A DNA stretch of 64,000 nucleotides from Gulosibacter chungangensis (GCF_008831155.1 NZ_WBKB01000002.1:248001-312000), one strand, 5' to 3'; shown: positions 1 through 11,991, counted from the stretch's first letter. Notes: generated by a model not told the origin, from the sequence alone. Made by a program: numbers and translations.

Positions 1-2309
1 CGAAGGACCTTTGGGTTACCGTGTACCGCCACGATGACGAGGCCTACCGCTTCTGGCGTGAGATTGCGAACATTCCCGAGGAACGCATCCAGCGGCTGGG
101 CGAAGACACAAACTACTGGTCGGCAGGGAAACCCGGAGGCCCCGCCGGTCCCGACTCGGAGATCTTCTTTGACCGGGGTCCCGAGTACGGCATTGACGGG
201 GGACCGGCCACCGATGACGACCGCTATGTCGAAATCTGGAACCTCGTGTTCATGCAGTACGAACGCGGCGTCGATAACGGCGATGGCACCTTCGAGATCC
301 TTGGCGAACTGCCGAAGAAGAACATCGATACCGGCATGGGACTCGAGCGCATCGCATTCTTGCTGCAGGGCGTCGAAAACATGTATGAGACCGACCAGGT
401 CCGCCCCGTGCTTGATCTGGCAGCCAGCCTCTCCGGGAAGAAATACGGTGACAAGGACGACGATGACGTGCGGATGCGCGTGATCGCCGACCACGTTCGT
501 TCGGCGCTGATGCTCATTTCCGACGGAGTGCAGCCCGGCAACGAAGGCCGCGGCTATATCCTCCGCCGTCTATTGCGTCGCGTGGTGCGCAATATGCGCC
601 TCCTCGGGGTCGAGACTGCCACTTTCCCGCAGCTTTTCCCCGCCTCGATGCGGGCAATGAAGGATGCGTACCCCGAAGTGGAGCGCGACTTTGATCGCAT
701 CGCACGCACCGCCTACGCGGAAGAAGAGGCGTTCCTGCGCACGCTCGCGCAGGGTACGACCATCTTTGAAGAGGCGGTCTCAGGCGCAAAGGGCTCGGGG
801 CTCGCACAGCTGTCGGGTGATATCGCGTTCAAGCTTCACGACACCTATGGCTTCCCGATCGATCTCACCATGGAAATGGCCGAGGAGGCGGGGCTCAGAG
901 TCAACCGGGATAAGTTCAATGAGCTCATGACCGAGCAGCGCGAGCGTGCCAAGGCAGATGCCAAGTCGCGCCGTTCAGCCCTGGCAGACCTCTCGATCTA
1001 CAGTGATTTTCGTGCCAAGGGCGAGACGCAGTTCATCGGCTACGAGGACCTGCGCGCCGAGTCGGAAGTGCTCGGCATCATTGTTGAAGGCTCGAGCGTG
1101 CCGGTGGCTCGCAGCGGCCAGGTTGCCGAGATTATCCTCGCTGAGACGACGCTCTACGCCGAGTCCGGTGGTCAGGATGCCGACCAGGGTTGGTTGATTG
1201 CGCCTTCCGGTGGTTTTGAGGCCCGCGTTGATGACGTCCAGAAGCCCGTGGCGGGTTTGATCGCGCACACGGTCACCGTGACTGAAGGCGAAATCGCTGT
1301 CGGTGAGCGCGTGGAGTCGGTGGTTGATGAGGTCTACCGTCGACAGGCGAGCGAGGCACACACCGCAACCCACCTCATCCACGCTGCGCTGCGGGATGCC
1401 CTCGGCCCGGATGCCCACCAGTCGGGTTCGTACAATAAGGCTGGCTACATGCGCCTGGACTTCTCTTGGAACCAGCCGTTGAGCAAGGAAACGCGTATCG
1501 AACTCGAGGAAATCTCGAACGCCGCGGTCCGCGCCGACTACGAGGTCATCACCAAGGAGATGTCGCTCGACGATGCCAAGGCGCTGGGAGCGCGGGCACT
1601 CTTTGGGGAGAAGTACGGTTCCGTCGTTCGGATGGTCGAAATCGGAGGCCCCTGGTCTCGTGAACTGTGCGGTGGCACGCATGTTTCGGGTACCTCGGAA
1701 GTTGGGCTCGTGAACCTCATTGGCGAGTCGAGCGTTGGTTCGCAAAACCGTCGTGTGGAGGCACTCGTGGGCCGCAACGCCTTTGCTGACTTCGCGACCG
1801 AGCGCGCCATCGTTCGTGAACTCTCGAGCGGGCTCAAGGTTCCGCGCGAGCAGGTTACCGAGCGGGTCGAGGATCTCCTCGCGAGCCTCAAGCGCGCCGA
1901 AAAGAAGATTGCCGATCTCGAAGCAGCAGCTCTGCTCGGACGGGTCCCCGAACTGCTCGCCGGCGCAGAACAGGTTGGCTCAATCAACTTTGTCGGCGGC
2001 TCGCTCGGCACAGTTGGTTCGGCTGACGATATTCGTCACGTCGTGTTGGACATTCGTGAGCGACTCGGCAGTGAAGCATCCGTTGTTGCCATCGGTGGCG
2101 AGTCGAACGGTAAGCCAATCATCGTGATTGCTACGAACGAAGCTTCGCGTGATCTCGGCGTTAAGGCAGGGGCCCTTGTCAAGCTCGCCGCGGGTGTCCT
2201 CGGCGGTGGCGGTGGCGGGAAGCCTGATGTTGCCCAGGGTGGCGGCCAGGATGCAGCCAAGCTGCCCGAGGCGGTTACCGCAGTTCGTCGCGAACTTCAG
2301 AGCGTCTAA
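1..2309 (+). CDS. alaS: Alanine--tRNA ligase (5' end outside window)
   Basis: Charges tRNA-Ala with alanine and hydrolyses mischarged Ser- and Gly-tRNA-Ala; cytoplasmic. The frame is open from base 3, before any start codon, and the first residues (DLWVTVY) match the interior of the family's class II catalytic domain, so the gene begins upstream. About 768 of the usual roughly 880-890 residues are present. The editing domain carries the zinc motif HTATH (codons at 1359-1373) and the CGGTH motif near 1668-1682. The C-terminal DHHA1 domain ends in the typical glycine-rich stretch near 2199-2250. The TAA stop shares its last base with the ruvX ATG, which suggests translational coupling. Identification is certain; only the N-terminus is missing. 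Confidence 0.97.
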   Translation, partial: KDLWVTVYRHDDEAYRFWREIANIPEERIQRLGEDTNYWSAGKPGGPAGPDSEIFFDRGPEYGIDGGPATDDDRYVEIWNLVFMQYERGVDNGDGTFEILGELPKKNIDTGMGLERIAFLLQGVENMYETDQVRPVLDLAASLSGKKYGDKDDDDVRMRVIADHVRSALMLISDGVQPGNEGRGYILRRLLRRVVRNMRLLGVETATFPQLFPASMRAMKDAYPEVERDFDRIARTAYAEEEAFLRTLAQGTTIFEEAVSGAKGSGLAQLSGDIAFKLHDTYGFPIDLTMEMAEEAGLRVNRDKFNELMTEQRERAKADAKSRRSALADLSIYSDFRAKGETQFIGYEDLRAESEVLGIIVEGSSVPVARSGQVAEIILAETTLYAESGGQDADQGWLIAPSGGFEARVDDVQKPVAGLIAHTVTVTEGEIAVGERVESVVDEVYRRQASEAHTATHLIHAALRDALGPDAHQSGSYNKAGYMRLDFSWNQPLSKETRIELEEISNAAVRADYEVITKEMSLDDAKALGARALFGEKYGSVVRMVEIGGPWSRELCGGTHVSGTSEVGLVNLIGESSVGSQNRRVEALVGRNAFADFATERAIVRELSSGLKVPREQVTERVEDLLASLKRAEKKIADLEAAALLGRVPELLAGAEQVGSINFVGGSLGTVGSADDIRHVVLDIRERLGSEASVVAIGGESNGKPIIVIATNEASRDLGVKAGALVKLAAGVLGGGGGGKPDVAQGGGQDAAKLPEAVTAVRRELQSV

Positions 2310-2770
2310 TGCGTCGCGGGGTTCGATTTGGCGTGGATGTCGGCAAAGCTCGAATTGGAATCGCGCGCTCGGATCCGGACGGCATGCTTGCGGTTCCCCT
2401 CGAGACCGTCAAACGCGATCTCGAGGGAGATAGCCATCTCAAACGCATCGCGGAACTCGTTGCTGAATATGAAGTTATCGAGTTGGTTGTGGGCCATCCA
2501 TTGAATATGCGCGGTGAATCCACGCCATCAACTGAGGATGCGGTGGGAGTTGCCCAAGCTTTGGCGGCTATTGTCGAGGCGCCCGTGCGGCTCTTGGACG
2601 AGCGACTTACGACGGTGAGCGCCGCCAAGCAATTTCGCGCTGCGGGCAAACAGGCATCTCGCTCGCGTCAGGTGATTGATCAGGCGGCAGCGGTGGTGCT
2701 CTTGCAGGATGCACTGGACCGTGAGCGACAGCATGATCAGCCTCCCGGCATCGAACTTCCGAAACTCTAG
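2309..2770 (+). CDS. ruvX: Putative pre-16S rRNA nuclease / Holliday junction resolvase RuvX (YqgF)
   Basis: 153-residue YqgF/RuvX family protein with an RNase H-like fold, implicated in 5' maturation of 16S rRNA and earlier proposed as a Holliday junction resolvase. The sequence shows the three acidic catalytic segments: GVDVGKARIGIA at the N-terminus, the VVGHPLNMRGE block in the middle, and DERLTT followed by DQAAA near the C-terminus. The ATG overlaps the alaS stop by one base and mltG follows after 15 bases, the standard actinobacterial alaS-ruvX-mltG-aroE order. Length is normal for the family. Confidence 0.93.
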   Translation: MRRGVRFGVDVGKARIGIARSDPDGMLAVPLETVKRDLEGDSHLKRIAELVAEYEVIELVVGHPLNMRGESTPSTEDAVGVAQALAAIVEAPVRLLDERLTTVSAAKQFRAAGKQASRSRQVIDQAAAVVLLQDALDRERQHDQPPGIELPKL

Positions 2771-2785
2771 GAGCCCCCTTAGCCA

Positions 2786-4129
2786 ATGGATTCCACATCC
2801 AACGGAAATAGTCCCGAACGTCCGCTGACGCGTCGAGAGCGCCGCGAACTCGAACGTCAGCGTGAACGCGAACAAGCGCAGGCGCAGCGCCTCGAGGCAG
2901 AGCGTGAAACGGCTGCGCGTGAAGATAACGCGCGCCGCGAAGCCCCGCGCCAAGAGCAGTCTGACCATGCGACGGTCGAAGACACATTTGCGGCCATTTT
3001 GGGAGATGCCGCGCCCGCAAATGAACCGGTGACGAACGGCACCCTCCTTCCCGAGCCCGAGAAACCCCGGCGGAAGCGAAAATGGGGCTGCCTCATCCTG
3101 GTCTTTGTACTGGTCGCGGCCATGGTCGCCGGTGGCGTTGTGCTGTGGAACCAATACGGCGACCGAATCAGCGATTTCTTTAGCGTTGAAGAAACTGATT
3201 ATGAGGGCACGGGGAACGGGGTGGAAGTGAACTTCACGATCCTGCCCGGTGACACCGGTACCACGATTGGTCAACGTCTCGCGGACGAAGGCGTCGTGCT
3301 CACGAGTGAGGCCTTCGTGAAGTCGATTTTGGCGATGCCTGAGGAACCGGTGTTCATGCCCGGAACCTACAAACTCCAGGAAGAAATGAGTGCGGCTGCA
3401 GCGCTTGTGGCACTGACGGATGAAGAGAACCGCGTGGAAAACGCGGTGACCATTCCGGAAGGCACGATCATGCGAGATGTGTTTACGCTCGTGGAAGGTG
3501 CCACCGGGATTACCGTTGCGGAGCTGGAATCGGCGGCCGCCGATCCGCAGAGCTTTGGTCTCCCTGAAGAAGCGCAGACACTCGAGGGCTTCCTCTTCCC
3601 CGCAACCTACGCCTTCTCGCCGGATGACACCGCGGAATCGATCCTCACCACGATGGTGGATCGGACCTACGAGTCACTCAACGCACACGGCGTACCGGAA
3701 GATCAAGTGTGGGACGTCATCCGCCTCGCCTCCTTGATCGAAAAGGAAGCCCGCTTTGAAGAGGACTTCTATAAGGTCTCGCGCGTATTTCTCAACCGTA
3801 TCGACGAGAACATGCCGCTGCAGTCGGATGCGACCGTCACCTATGGCACGGGGGCATACGATCGGGCGTCAACCACCGACACCGAACGCGGCGATGCCTC
3901 GAATGAGTACAACACCTATGCACACTCGGGGATGGTGATTCGCCCGATCTCAAACCCGGGTGACCTGGCGATTGACGCGGCCATGCATCCCGCGGATGGG
4001 CCCTGGTTGTACTTCGTCACGGTAAACCTCGAGACCGGTGAAACGGTCTTCTCAGAAACCTACGATCAGCACCTTGCCGCGGTGGACGAGTGGCTCAAGT
4101 GGCTGGAGGAGAACCCCGACTATGAGTAG
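2786..4129 (+). CDS. mltG: Endolytic murein transglycosylase MltG
   Basis: Cleaves nascent glycan strands at the membrane and is thought to end peptidoglycan chain elongation. The 447-residue protein has a highly charged Arg/Glu/Gln-rich cytoplasmic N-terminus (about residues 12-60, probably coiled), a single transmembrane segment at about 101-121, then an extracellular YceG domain. The family catalytic motif appears as IEKEA with Glu319, followed by FLNR and the MPLQSDATVTYG block. The long charged cytoplasmic tail is typical of actinobacterial MltG. The last 8 bases overlap the aroE start, so it sits in one transcription unit with ruvX and the shikimate genes. Confidence 0.95.
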   Translation: MDSTSNGNSPERPLTRRERRELERQREREQAQAQRLEAERETAAREDNARREAPRQEQSDHATVEDTFAAILGDAAPANEPVTNGTLLPEPEKPRRKRKWGCLILVFVLVAAMVAGGVVLWNQYGDRISDFFSVEETDYEGTGNGVEVNFTILPGDTGTTIGQRLADEGVVLTSEAFVKSILAMPEEPVFMPGTYKLQEEMSAAAALVALTDEENRVENAVTIPEGTIMRDVFTLVEGATGITVAELESAAADPQSFGLPEEAQTLEGFLFPATYAFSPDDTAESILTTMVDRTYESLNAHGVPEDQVWDVIRLASLIEKEARFEEDFYKVSRVFLNRIDENMPLQSDATVTYGTGAYDRASTTDTERGDASNEYNTYAHSGMVIRPISNPGDLAIDAAMHPADGPWLYFVTVNLETGETVFSETYDQHLAAVDEWLKWLEENPDYE

Positions 4130-5039
4130 TCCGCACCGCAATAGTCCATACGAGGTCCCGACCGGTTTTCACACCGCCCAGCCGCCTCAAGGTGCCGCCG
4201 AGCGAAGGCTGGCTGTCCTCGGCAGCCCGATTGAGCACTCCCGGTCACCGCAACTGCACCTTGCGGCCTATCAACAGTTGGGGCTGGACTGGGAGTATTC
4301 GCGCTGGGAGATTCCTAAGGGCGGGCTGCGGGATGCTCTTCGCTCGCGCGGGCAGGGCTGGGGCGGGTTCTCGGTCACCGCACCGCACAAGGCCGAAGCA
4401 CTCGAATTTGTTCGCGAAGCAAGTCCGGATGCGATCAAGTCCGGTGCTGTCAACACCATCGTGTTCGATTCCCTCGACGCGCAAAGCGGTGCAATTGGTG
4501 AGAACACCGATATTCCCGGCGCCCTCGATGCCTTTGCGGAGCGTGGCATCACATCGCTACGCGGTCGGGTGGATGTCCTCGGGAGCGGTGGGACCGCATC
4601 TTCACTCGGGATAGCCGCACAGCGGCTCGGGGCCGAGGAAGTGCGTATCTGGGGTCGGCGTCCCGAGGCGGCCGCGGCGCTTGCCGGGCAACTGGGGGAT
4701 GGGGCCACTTCTGGCGATCTGGCGCAATGGGAATTGACTGCCGGAGTGAGCGCCGTGATCGACACCGTACCGGGCGGCTTTGCTGCCGAAGGTATTGAAA
4801 TCGAACCCGGTCGCATCCCAGGCGTGGCACTCTTTTCCGCAGCGTATTCACCGTGGCCGACACCGCTCGCGAGTCACTGGCTGGCGGTAGAAGGTCGGAT
4901 TGTCACGGGGCTGGACCTCTTACTCCATCAGGCTGTCCGGCAGGTGCGATTGTTTACCGGTCTTGGGGTGGATCAGCCCTTGCCAGATGAAGCCGCGGTG
5001 ATCGCCGCGATGCGGGCCTCCCTGTCGCAGGGTTCATGA
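4122..5039 (+). CDS. aroE: Shikimate dehydrogenase (NADP+)
   Basis: Reduces 3-dehydroshikimate to shikimate. From the ATG at 4122 the protein has 305 residues; in-frame codons further upstream lie inside mltG, and the 8-base overlap fits translational coupling. The shikimate-binding SRSP motif lies near residue 41, the FSVTAPHK segment supplies the catalytic lysine, NTDIPG follows, and the nucleotide-binding GSGGTASSLG loop lies near the middle. The first 25 residues are variable and are probably a disordered extension. It is followed after 12 bases by aroC and belongs to the aroE-C-K-B cluster. Confidence 0.95.
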   Translation: MSSPHRNSPYEVPTGFHTAQPPQGAAERRLAVLGSPIEHSRSPQLHLAAYQQLGLDWEYSRWEIPKGGLRDALRSRGQGWGGFSVTAPHKAEALEFVREASPDAIKSGAVNTIVFDSLDAQSGAIGENTDIPGALDAFAERGITSLRGRVDVLGSGGTASSLGIAAQRLGAEEVRIWGRRPEAAAALAGQLGDGATSGDLAQWELTAGVSAVIDTVPGGFAAEGIEIEPGRIPGVALFSAAYSPWPTPLASHWLAVEGRIVTGLDLLLHQAVRQVRLFTGLGVDQPLPDEAAVIAAMRASLSQGS

Positions 5040-5051
5040 GAGAATGAGCGA

Positions 5052-6323
5052 ATGCTTCGTTGGCTTACTGCGGGGGAATCACATGGCCCCGAACTACTCG
5101 CGCTCCTAGAAGGCGTTCCCGCCGGTGTTCCGATCTCAATTTCGGATATCCAGGCAGACCTCGCTCGACGCAAGCTCGGCTATGGCCGAGGCGGTCGAAT
5201 GAAGTTTGAACAGGACGAAATCACGCTCTCGAGCGGTATCCGGCACGGGTATACGATCGGTTCGCCCGTCGGTATCCGCATCCAGAACACCGAGTGGCCC
5301 AAGTGGACCGAAGTGATGAGCCCCGAACCGGTTGGCGAGGAGGTCTTCGAAACCGGCCGCGGTCGTCGACTCACGCGTCCTCGTCCCGGTCACGCCGACC
5401 TTGTCGGCATGCAGAAGTACGGCTTTGATGAGGCTCGTCCAGCTCTCGAACGGGCCAGCGCCCGCGAGACCGCAGCCCGCGTCGCACTCGGTGCGGTGGC
5501 GAAGAAATTCTTGGCTGAACTCGGCATCCGCACCGTGAGCCACACTCTGGCAATTGGTGACGTGCGCGCACCCGAAGACGCCGCCTGGCCGGTGCCTGAT
5601 GACGTGGACTACTTGGACAAAGATCCGGTTCGCTGCCTCGATGCGGAAACCTCGGCTGCCATGGTGACCAAAATCGACGAAACCCGCCACAGCGGCGACA
5701 CCATCGGCGGTGTCACGGAAGTACTCGTCTACGGACTTCCTCCCGGAATCGGCTCCTATGTGCACTGGGACCGCCGACTCGACTCCCGGTTGGCCGGCGC
5801 GCTCATGAGCATCCAGGCGATCAAGTCCGTTGAGATCGGCGACGGTCTCGAGACCACCCGCCGACCCGGTTCGCAGGCACACGACCCGCTCTACGCCGTG
5901 GACGGCAAAATTCACCGCTCCGCCGACCGCGCTGGCGGAATCGAAGGCGGCATGACCACCGGCACCGTGCTGCGCGCGCGAGTGGGAATGAAGCCCATCG
6001 CGACCGTTCCGCATGCCCTACACACCGTGGACGTCGCCACCGGGGAGAATGCTACCGCTTTCCACCAGCGCTCCGACGTCTGCGCCGTACCGGCATCCGG
6101 GGTGGTGGCAGAGGCCATGGTCGCACTCGTGCTCGCCAACTCACTCCTGGAAAAATTCGGCGGTGACTCACTCGCTGAAGTGCAGCGCAATATCGACAGC
6201 TTCCTCGCAGCCATCCCCTCGACGCTGCAAACGAGCGAAGAGCTCGTCGACCCGAGCAGCCTCGAGTTGGACACGATCGAGGACACCAGCATGGGTGACT
6301 CGCGAAGTGAGTGGAAGGTATGA
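5052..6323 (+). CDS. aroC: Chorismate synthase
   Basis: FMN-dependent anti-1,4-elimination of phosphate from EPSP to give chorismate, the branch point for aromatic amino acids. The 423-residue protein begins with the signature [18 protein letters not shown] and has [16 protein letters not shown], the [14 protein letters not shown] block and the C-terminal RSDVCAVPA motif. The length is slightly above the usual 390-410 because of an acidic C-terminal extension. The TGA stop overlaps the aroK ATG (ATGA). All main family motifs are present. Confidence 0.97.
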   Translation: MLRWLTAGESHGPELLALLEGVPAGVPISISDIQADLARRKLGYGRGGRMKFEQDEITLSSGIRHGYTIGSPVGIRIQNTEWPKWTEVMSPEPVGEEVFETGRGRRLTRPRPGHADLVGMQKYGFDEARPALERASARETAARVALGAVAKKFLAELGIRTVSHTLAIGDVRAPEDAAWPVPDDVDYLDKDPVRCLDAETSAAMVTKIDETRHSGDTIGGVTEVLVYGLPPGIGSYVHWDRRLDSRLAGALMSIQAIKSVEIGDGLETTRRPGSQAHDPLYAVDGKIHRSADRAGGIEGGMTTGTVLRARVGMKPIATVPHALHTVDVATGENATAFHQRSDVCAVPASGVVAEAMVALVLANSLLEKFGGDSLAEVQRNIDSFLAAIPSTLQTSEELVDPSSLELDTIEDTSMGDSRSEWKV

Positions 6324-6889
6324 GTCTCGTCTTCATCGGGCCGCCCGCGGCCGGGAAATCCCGCGCCGGGAAACGGATTGCCCGTCGGCTTGACGCAACC
6401 TTCGCTGACACCGACAAACTGTTTTCACGCGAGCACGGTGCCATTCACGAATTCATGCCGCGTGAAGGGGAAGCGGAATTCCGACGCCTGGAACGGGAAG
6501 TTGTCGCGTCCGCACTGCGCGAGTTTGAAGTGGTCTCACTCGGCGGTGGGGCGATCCTGAACGAGGACACGCAGGCTGAACTGTCTTCCTCCGAGCACGA
6601 CGTAGTTCTGCTGGTGGCCAATCCGAAAGCCATTGAGGAACGCATCAGCGGAAAGACCAATCGTCCGTTGTTGAACGGGATCGATTCCTGGGTTGCGACC
6701 TATAACTCGCGCAAGGAAATCTACGAGCGACTTGCAGACATCACGATCGACACAAGTTTCCGCCCGATGTGGCAAGTGGTCAACGATGTCCGTCGCTTCC
6801 TCAAAGAGATCGACTCGCCATTGATTGCCAAGGCCACTGACGAAGAAATGACCGCAGAAGATACGGAACCGGGAGAGTTTGTTGACTGA
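6320..6889 (+). CDS. aroK: Shikimate kinase
   Basis: Phosphorylates shikimate at the 3-hydroxyl using ATP. The 189-residue protein has an N-terminal P-loop GPPAAGKS, the DTD shikimate-binding motif near residue 34, a Gly-rich SLGGGAIL motif and the lid arginine region [10 protein letters not shown] chose the ATG at 6320, which overlaps the aroC stop in an ATGA junction; an in-frame GTG 9 bases upstream is less likely. The C-terminus carries a short acidic extension. It runs into aroB with about 8-11 bases of overlap. Confidence 0.94.
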   Translation: MSLVFIGPPAAGKSRAGKRIARRLDATFADTDKLFSREHGAIHEFMPREGEAEFRRLEREVVASALREFEVVSLGGGAILNEDTQAELSSSEHDVVLLVANPKAIEERISGKTNRPLLNGIDSWVATYNSRKEIYERLADITIDTSFRPMWQVVNDVRRFLKEIDSPLIAKATDEEMTAEDTEPGEFVD

Positions 6890-7970
6890 CTACCTAACGC
6901 TGGAAACCGAAGGAGACCACGGGCCGGTGCTCGTCGGTCGCGGGCTCATCACCAAGCTCGACGAAATCCTTCCGGAACTGCTCGGGGACAAGGTTGAACA
7001 GCTCCTGATCGTCCACCAACCGACGCTCGGCGCCATTTCTGAGGACGTTCGGGCGTTGCTCGCCCCGAAGTACCGTCGCGTGCTGATGGCCGAGGTTCCG
7101 GATGCCGAAAGCGCGAAGCGGGTGCAGGTCGCCGAATTCCTCTGGCAGATCATGGGCCAGTCGGATTTCACGCGGTCGGATGCCATTCTCGCGATTGGCG
7201 GGGGAGCGGTCACCGACCTTGCGGGCTGGACTGCCGCATCCTGGCTGCGCGGCGTGAAAGTCGTCCACGTGCCCACCACGGTGCTCGCCATGGTGGACGC
7301 CTCGATTGGTGGCAAGACCGGGGTAAACACCAACGAGGGTAAGAACCTCGTCGGCGCCTTCTACCCGCCTGCCGGTGTGGTGGTGGACCTCGACTCGCTC
7401 GCGGCATTGCCACGCAATGAGCTCGTCACCGGCTTCACCGAGGCGCTCAAGGTTGGCTTCATTCACGATCACGAGATTCTCGACCTCATTGAAGCCGACC
7501 CGCAGAAGGCCACCGACCCGAACTCGGAAGAGTTTCGCCGCATCCTCGAGATTGCCATTCGCTACAAACTGCAGGTGACCAGCGACGACCTTACCGAGCA
7601 GGGCGGGCGTGAAATGCTCAACTATGGGCACACGCTGGGCCATGCCATCGAACATTCCGAGCGATACCAGTGGCGCCACGGGGCGGCCGTCGCGGTCGGG
7701 ATGCGGTTCGTCGCCGAACTCGCGCGGCTGTCGGGCAGGCTGACGGATGAGGAAGCGGACCGACACACTCGCATCCTTGAGCTCCTCGGATTGCCGACGC
7801 AGTACCCCGCCGGACGCTGGCCGACGCTCCTGTCGACCATGAAGCGTGACAAGAAGGCCCGCGGAGCCATGCTGCGATTTGTGGTGCTCGATGCTATCGG
7901 TAAGCCCGCCATCATGCAGGCCCCCGACGAGTCGCTACTGTTTGCTGCCTACCAAGAAATCGCTTCCTAA
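6882..7970 (+). CDS. aroB: 3-dehydroquinate synthase
   Basis: Converts DAHP to 3-dehydroquinate using NAD+ and a divalent metal, the first ring-forming step of the shikimate pathway. The protein of about 362 residues shows the NAD-binding AIGGGAVTDLAGWTAASWLRG segment, the TTVLAMVDASIGGKTGVN block, and metal-ligand motifs NYGHTLGHAIEH and WRHGAAVAVGM. Two adjacent TTG codons (6879 and 6882) are possible starts; GGGAG at 6871-6875 is better spaced for 6882. No aroQ or pepQ follows, unlike many actinobacteria, and efp is next after a promoter-containing gap. Confidence 0.94.
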   Translation: MTDYLTLETEGDHGPVLVGRGLITKLDEILPELLGDKVEQLLIVHQPTLGAISEDVRALLAPKYRRVLMAEVPDAESAKRVQVAEFLWQIMGQSDFTRSDAILAIGGGAVTDLAGWTAASWLRGVKVVHVPTTVLAMVDASIGGKTGVNTNEGKNLVGAFYPPAGVVVDLDSLAALPRNELVTGFTEALKVGFIHDHEILDLIEADPQKATDPNSEEFRRILEIAIRYKLQVTSDDLTEQGGREMLNYGHTLGHAIEHSERYQWRHGAAVAVGMRFVAELARLSGRLTDEEADRHTRILELLGLPTQYPAGRWPTLLSTMKRDKKARGAMLRFVVLDAIGKPAIMQAPDESLLFAAYQEIAS

Positions 7971-7992
7971 GCGACGGCCGACCGCGCCGCGC

Positions 7993-8022
7993 TAAGCTAA
8001 AACGTCTTAAATCGAAAGGACA
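7993..8022 (+). promoter_or_regulatory. Putative efp promoter and ribosome binding site
   Basis: TAAGCT at 7993-7998 fits the actinobacterial -10 pattern TANNNT, and AAAGGA sits just upstream of the efp ATG at 8029. The gap between aroB and efp is only 58 bases. No convincing -35 element is visible. The same GCTARGCTAAAA context recurs upstream of pyrR. Confidence 0.45.
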
Positions 8023-8028
8023 TATCAC

Positions 8029-8592
8029 ATGGCAACCACCGCCGACATCAAAAACGGCATCGTCATGATCATCGACGGCCAGCTCTGGCAGGTAGTTGAG
8101 TTCCAGCACGTCAAGCCCGGCAAGGGTGGCGCATTCGTCCGCACGAAGCTGAAGAACGTCGTGCAGGGCAAGACCGTGGACCGTACCTTCAACGCGGGCG
8201 CGAAGATTGAGACGGCCACCGTTGATCGCCGCGACTTCCAGTACCTGTACCAGGACGGCGAAGACTTCGTGTTCATGGACGTGAAGGACTATGACCAGCT
8301 CACGGTCCCCGCTGCCACGGTCGGTGACGCCGCGAACTACATGCTCGAGCAGCAGCAAGTGCAGATTGCAATGTACGAGGGCAACCCCCTCTATGTAGAA
8401 ATGCCGCCCTCGGTCGTACTCGAAATCACCTACACGGAGCCGGGCCTGCAGGGCGACCGTTCGAACGCCGGCACGAAGCCCGCGACCCTCGAGACCGGTG
8501 CTGAGATTCAGGTGCCGTTGTTCGTGAACCAGGGCACCCGAGTGAAGGTCGACACTCGTACCGGTGACTACCTCGGTCGTGTGAACGACTAG
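8029..8592 (+). CDS. efp: Translation elongation factor P
   Basis: Binds ribosomes stalled at polyproline stretches and stimulates peptide bond formation. The 187-residue protein has the KOW-like N-terminal domain with the modifiable-lysine loop [12 protein letters not shown] near residues 30-41 and two OB domains, including the C-terminal [24 protein letters not shown] signature in pieces. Length matches the family. The stop codon TAG at 8590-8592 overlaps the first base of the nusB GTG, giving an efp-nusB pair as in other actinobacteria. Confidence 0.97.
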   Translation: MATTADIKNGIVMIIDGQLWQVVEFQHVKPGKGGAFVRTKLKNVVQGKTVDRTFNAGAKIETATVDRRDFQYLYQDGEDFVFMDVKDYDQLTVPAATVGDAANYMLEQQQVQIAMYEGNPLYVEMPPSVVLEITYTEPGLQGDRSNAGTKPATLETGAEIQVPLFVNQGTRVKVDTRTGDYLGRVND

Positions 8593-9008
8593 TGAGCGCA
8601 CGTACTAAGGCGCGCAAGCGCGCGCTGGATATGCTGTTTCAGGCGGACCTCGTCGAGCGAGAACTCGCCGAGGTGCTTGCGGACGAACAGGTTCGCGCAG
8701 CCAATGAACCCGAACGAGAAGCGTCCTGGCGCTACGCCCGGCAAATCGTTGCCGGGGTGGCAGAGCACCTCGATGACATTGACGCCGAGCTCGAATCCAC
8801 TTCCCGCGACTGGCGCCTCGAACGCATGCCGCGAGTCGATCGTGCAATTCTGCGCATCGGCGTGTGGGAGATCCGATATAACGCGGATGTTCCGAATGCC
8901 GTTGCCATCGCGGAGGCGGTCTCCAGCGCCACGGAATATTCCACGGAGGATTCCAGTCGATTCATTAACGGCGTGCTCGGCCGCATTGCGGACCGACACG
9001 TTGGCTGA
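8592..9008 (+). CDS. nusB: Transcription antitermination factor NusB
   Basis: RNA-binding helical protein that with NusE (S10) supports antitermination on rRNA operons. The 138-residue protein has the N-terminal KARKRALDMLFQADL motif and the C-terminal AEAVSSATEYSTEDSSRFINGVLG signature in pieces. The GTG start overlaps the efp stop by one base, indicating coupled translation. It is followed by a short palindrome and the promoter of the pyrimidine operon. Confidence 0.95.
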   Translation: MSARTKARKRALDMLFQADLVERELAEVLADEQVRAANEPEREASWRYARQIVAGVAEHLDDIDAELESTSRDWRLERMPRVDRAILRIGVWEIRYNADVPNAVAIAEAVSSATEYSTEDSSRFINGVLGRIADRHVG

Positions 9009-10638
<1,630 letters not shown>

Positions 10639-10642
<4 letters not shown>

Positions 10643-11988
10643 GCACGATTCTGATTCGTGGTGCCCAGCCCTATGGCGAAGAACCGCGCGACATTCTGAT
10701 CGAGGGCGAGCGCATCGCGAAGATCGCTGCGACTGGCACGATCGAGGCGCCGGAGGGTGCCGAGGTGATCGAAGGGCAGGGGCTTATCGCACTGCCCGGT
10801 CTCGTCGACCTGCACGTGCACCTGCGCGAACCCGGCTTTGAGTCCTCCGAGACCGTCCTCAGCGGTAGCCGTGCCGCCGCCAAGGGTGGCTTCACGACCA
10901 TCTTCGCGATGCCGAACACGAGCCCGGTACAGGACACCGCTGGGGTTGTAGAAACGGTGTGGGCCCTCGGCCGGGAAGCCGGTTATGCGGATGTCCAGCC
11001 GATCGGTGCGGTCACCGTCGGACAAGCGGGGGAGCACCTTGCCGAACTCGGCTCGATGGCAGACTCGCGCGCACAGGTGCGCGTGTTCTCCGATGACGGC
11101 CACTGCGTATTCGACCCGCTCATCATGCGCCGGGCACTCGAATACGTCAAAGCCTTCGGCGGCGTCGTAGCCCAACACGCACAGGACCCAAAGCTCACCG
11201 TCGGTGCGCAAATGAACGAGGGTTCGTTGTCTGCCGAACTTGGCCTGGGCGGCTGGCCCGAGGTTGCCGAGACTTCAATCATCGCGCGGGATGCGCTGCT
11301 CGCGGAGCAGGTCGATTCGCGGGTGCACGTGTGCCACCTCTCGACCGCAACGGCAGTGGACATCGTGCGCTTCGCCAAGGCTCGCGGGATCAAAATCACC
11401 GCCGAGGTCACGCCGCACCACCTGCTGCTCACCGAAGAAAAGGTGCGCGGCTTCGACGCGCGCTTCAAGGTAAACCCACCCCTGCGGACCGAAGCCGACG
11501 TCATCTCGCTGCGAGAAGCACTCGCCGACGGCACGATTGACGTGGTGGGCACCGACCACGCACCCCACCCAATTGACAGCAAACAAAAAGAGTGGGACCA
11601 CGCCGCGATGGGCATGGTTGGCCTCGAATCAGCGCTGCGCATCGTGCACGCGACGATGGTGAACACGGGTCTGTTGGATTGGCGCGGTGTTGCGCGGGTG
11701 ATGAGCGAAACACCTGCGAGAATTGGTGTTGCCCCGGAAGCCGGTCGTCCGCTTGCCGAAGGGGAACTCGCCAATATCGTGCTCTACGACGCCGAAACCT
11801 CGAGTGTGTTTACCGAACAGGATCTTGCCGGGAAATCGATTAATTCGCCCTACCTTGGCCTGGAACTTCCCGGATCGGTGGAATACACCGTGTACCGGGG
11901 AACCCCAACCCTTCGAGCCGGCACCCCGGTATCCGAAGAAGAAGTGGCGCGCGCGAACCGCAACCGCCTCGCTGAAAGAGAGCTCTAA
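10639..11988 (+). CDS. pyrC: Dihydroorotase
   Basis: Zinc amidohydrolase that cyclises carbamoyl aspartate to dihydroorotate. The 449-residue type I enzyme has the metal ligands in [13 protein letters not shown] near residue 56, a conserved DDGH motif that contributes to the metal site, the VCHLSTA histidine motif and the catalytic TDHAPH motif near residue 310. Length is normal. It overlaps pyrB by 4 bases and is followed after 3 bases by the small membrane protein gene. Confidence 0.97.
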
Positions 11989-11991
11989 TAC

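Noticed and set aside
975-1745. 256-codon minus-strand frame opposite alaS
   Set aside because: Antisense shadow with no recognisable domain and no ribosome binding site.
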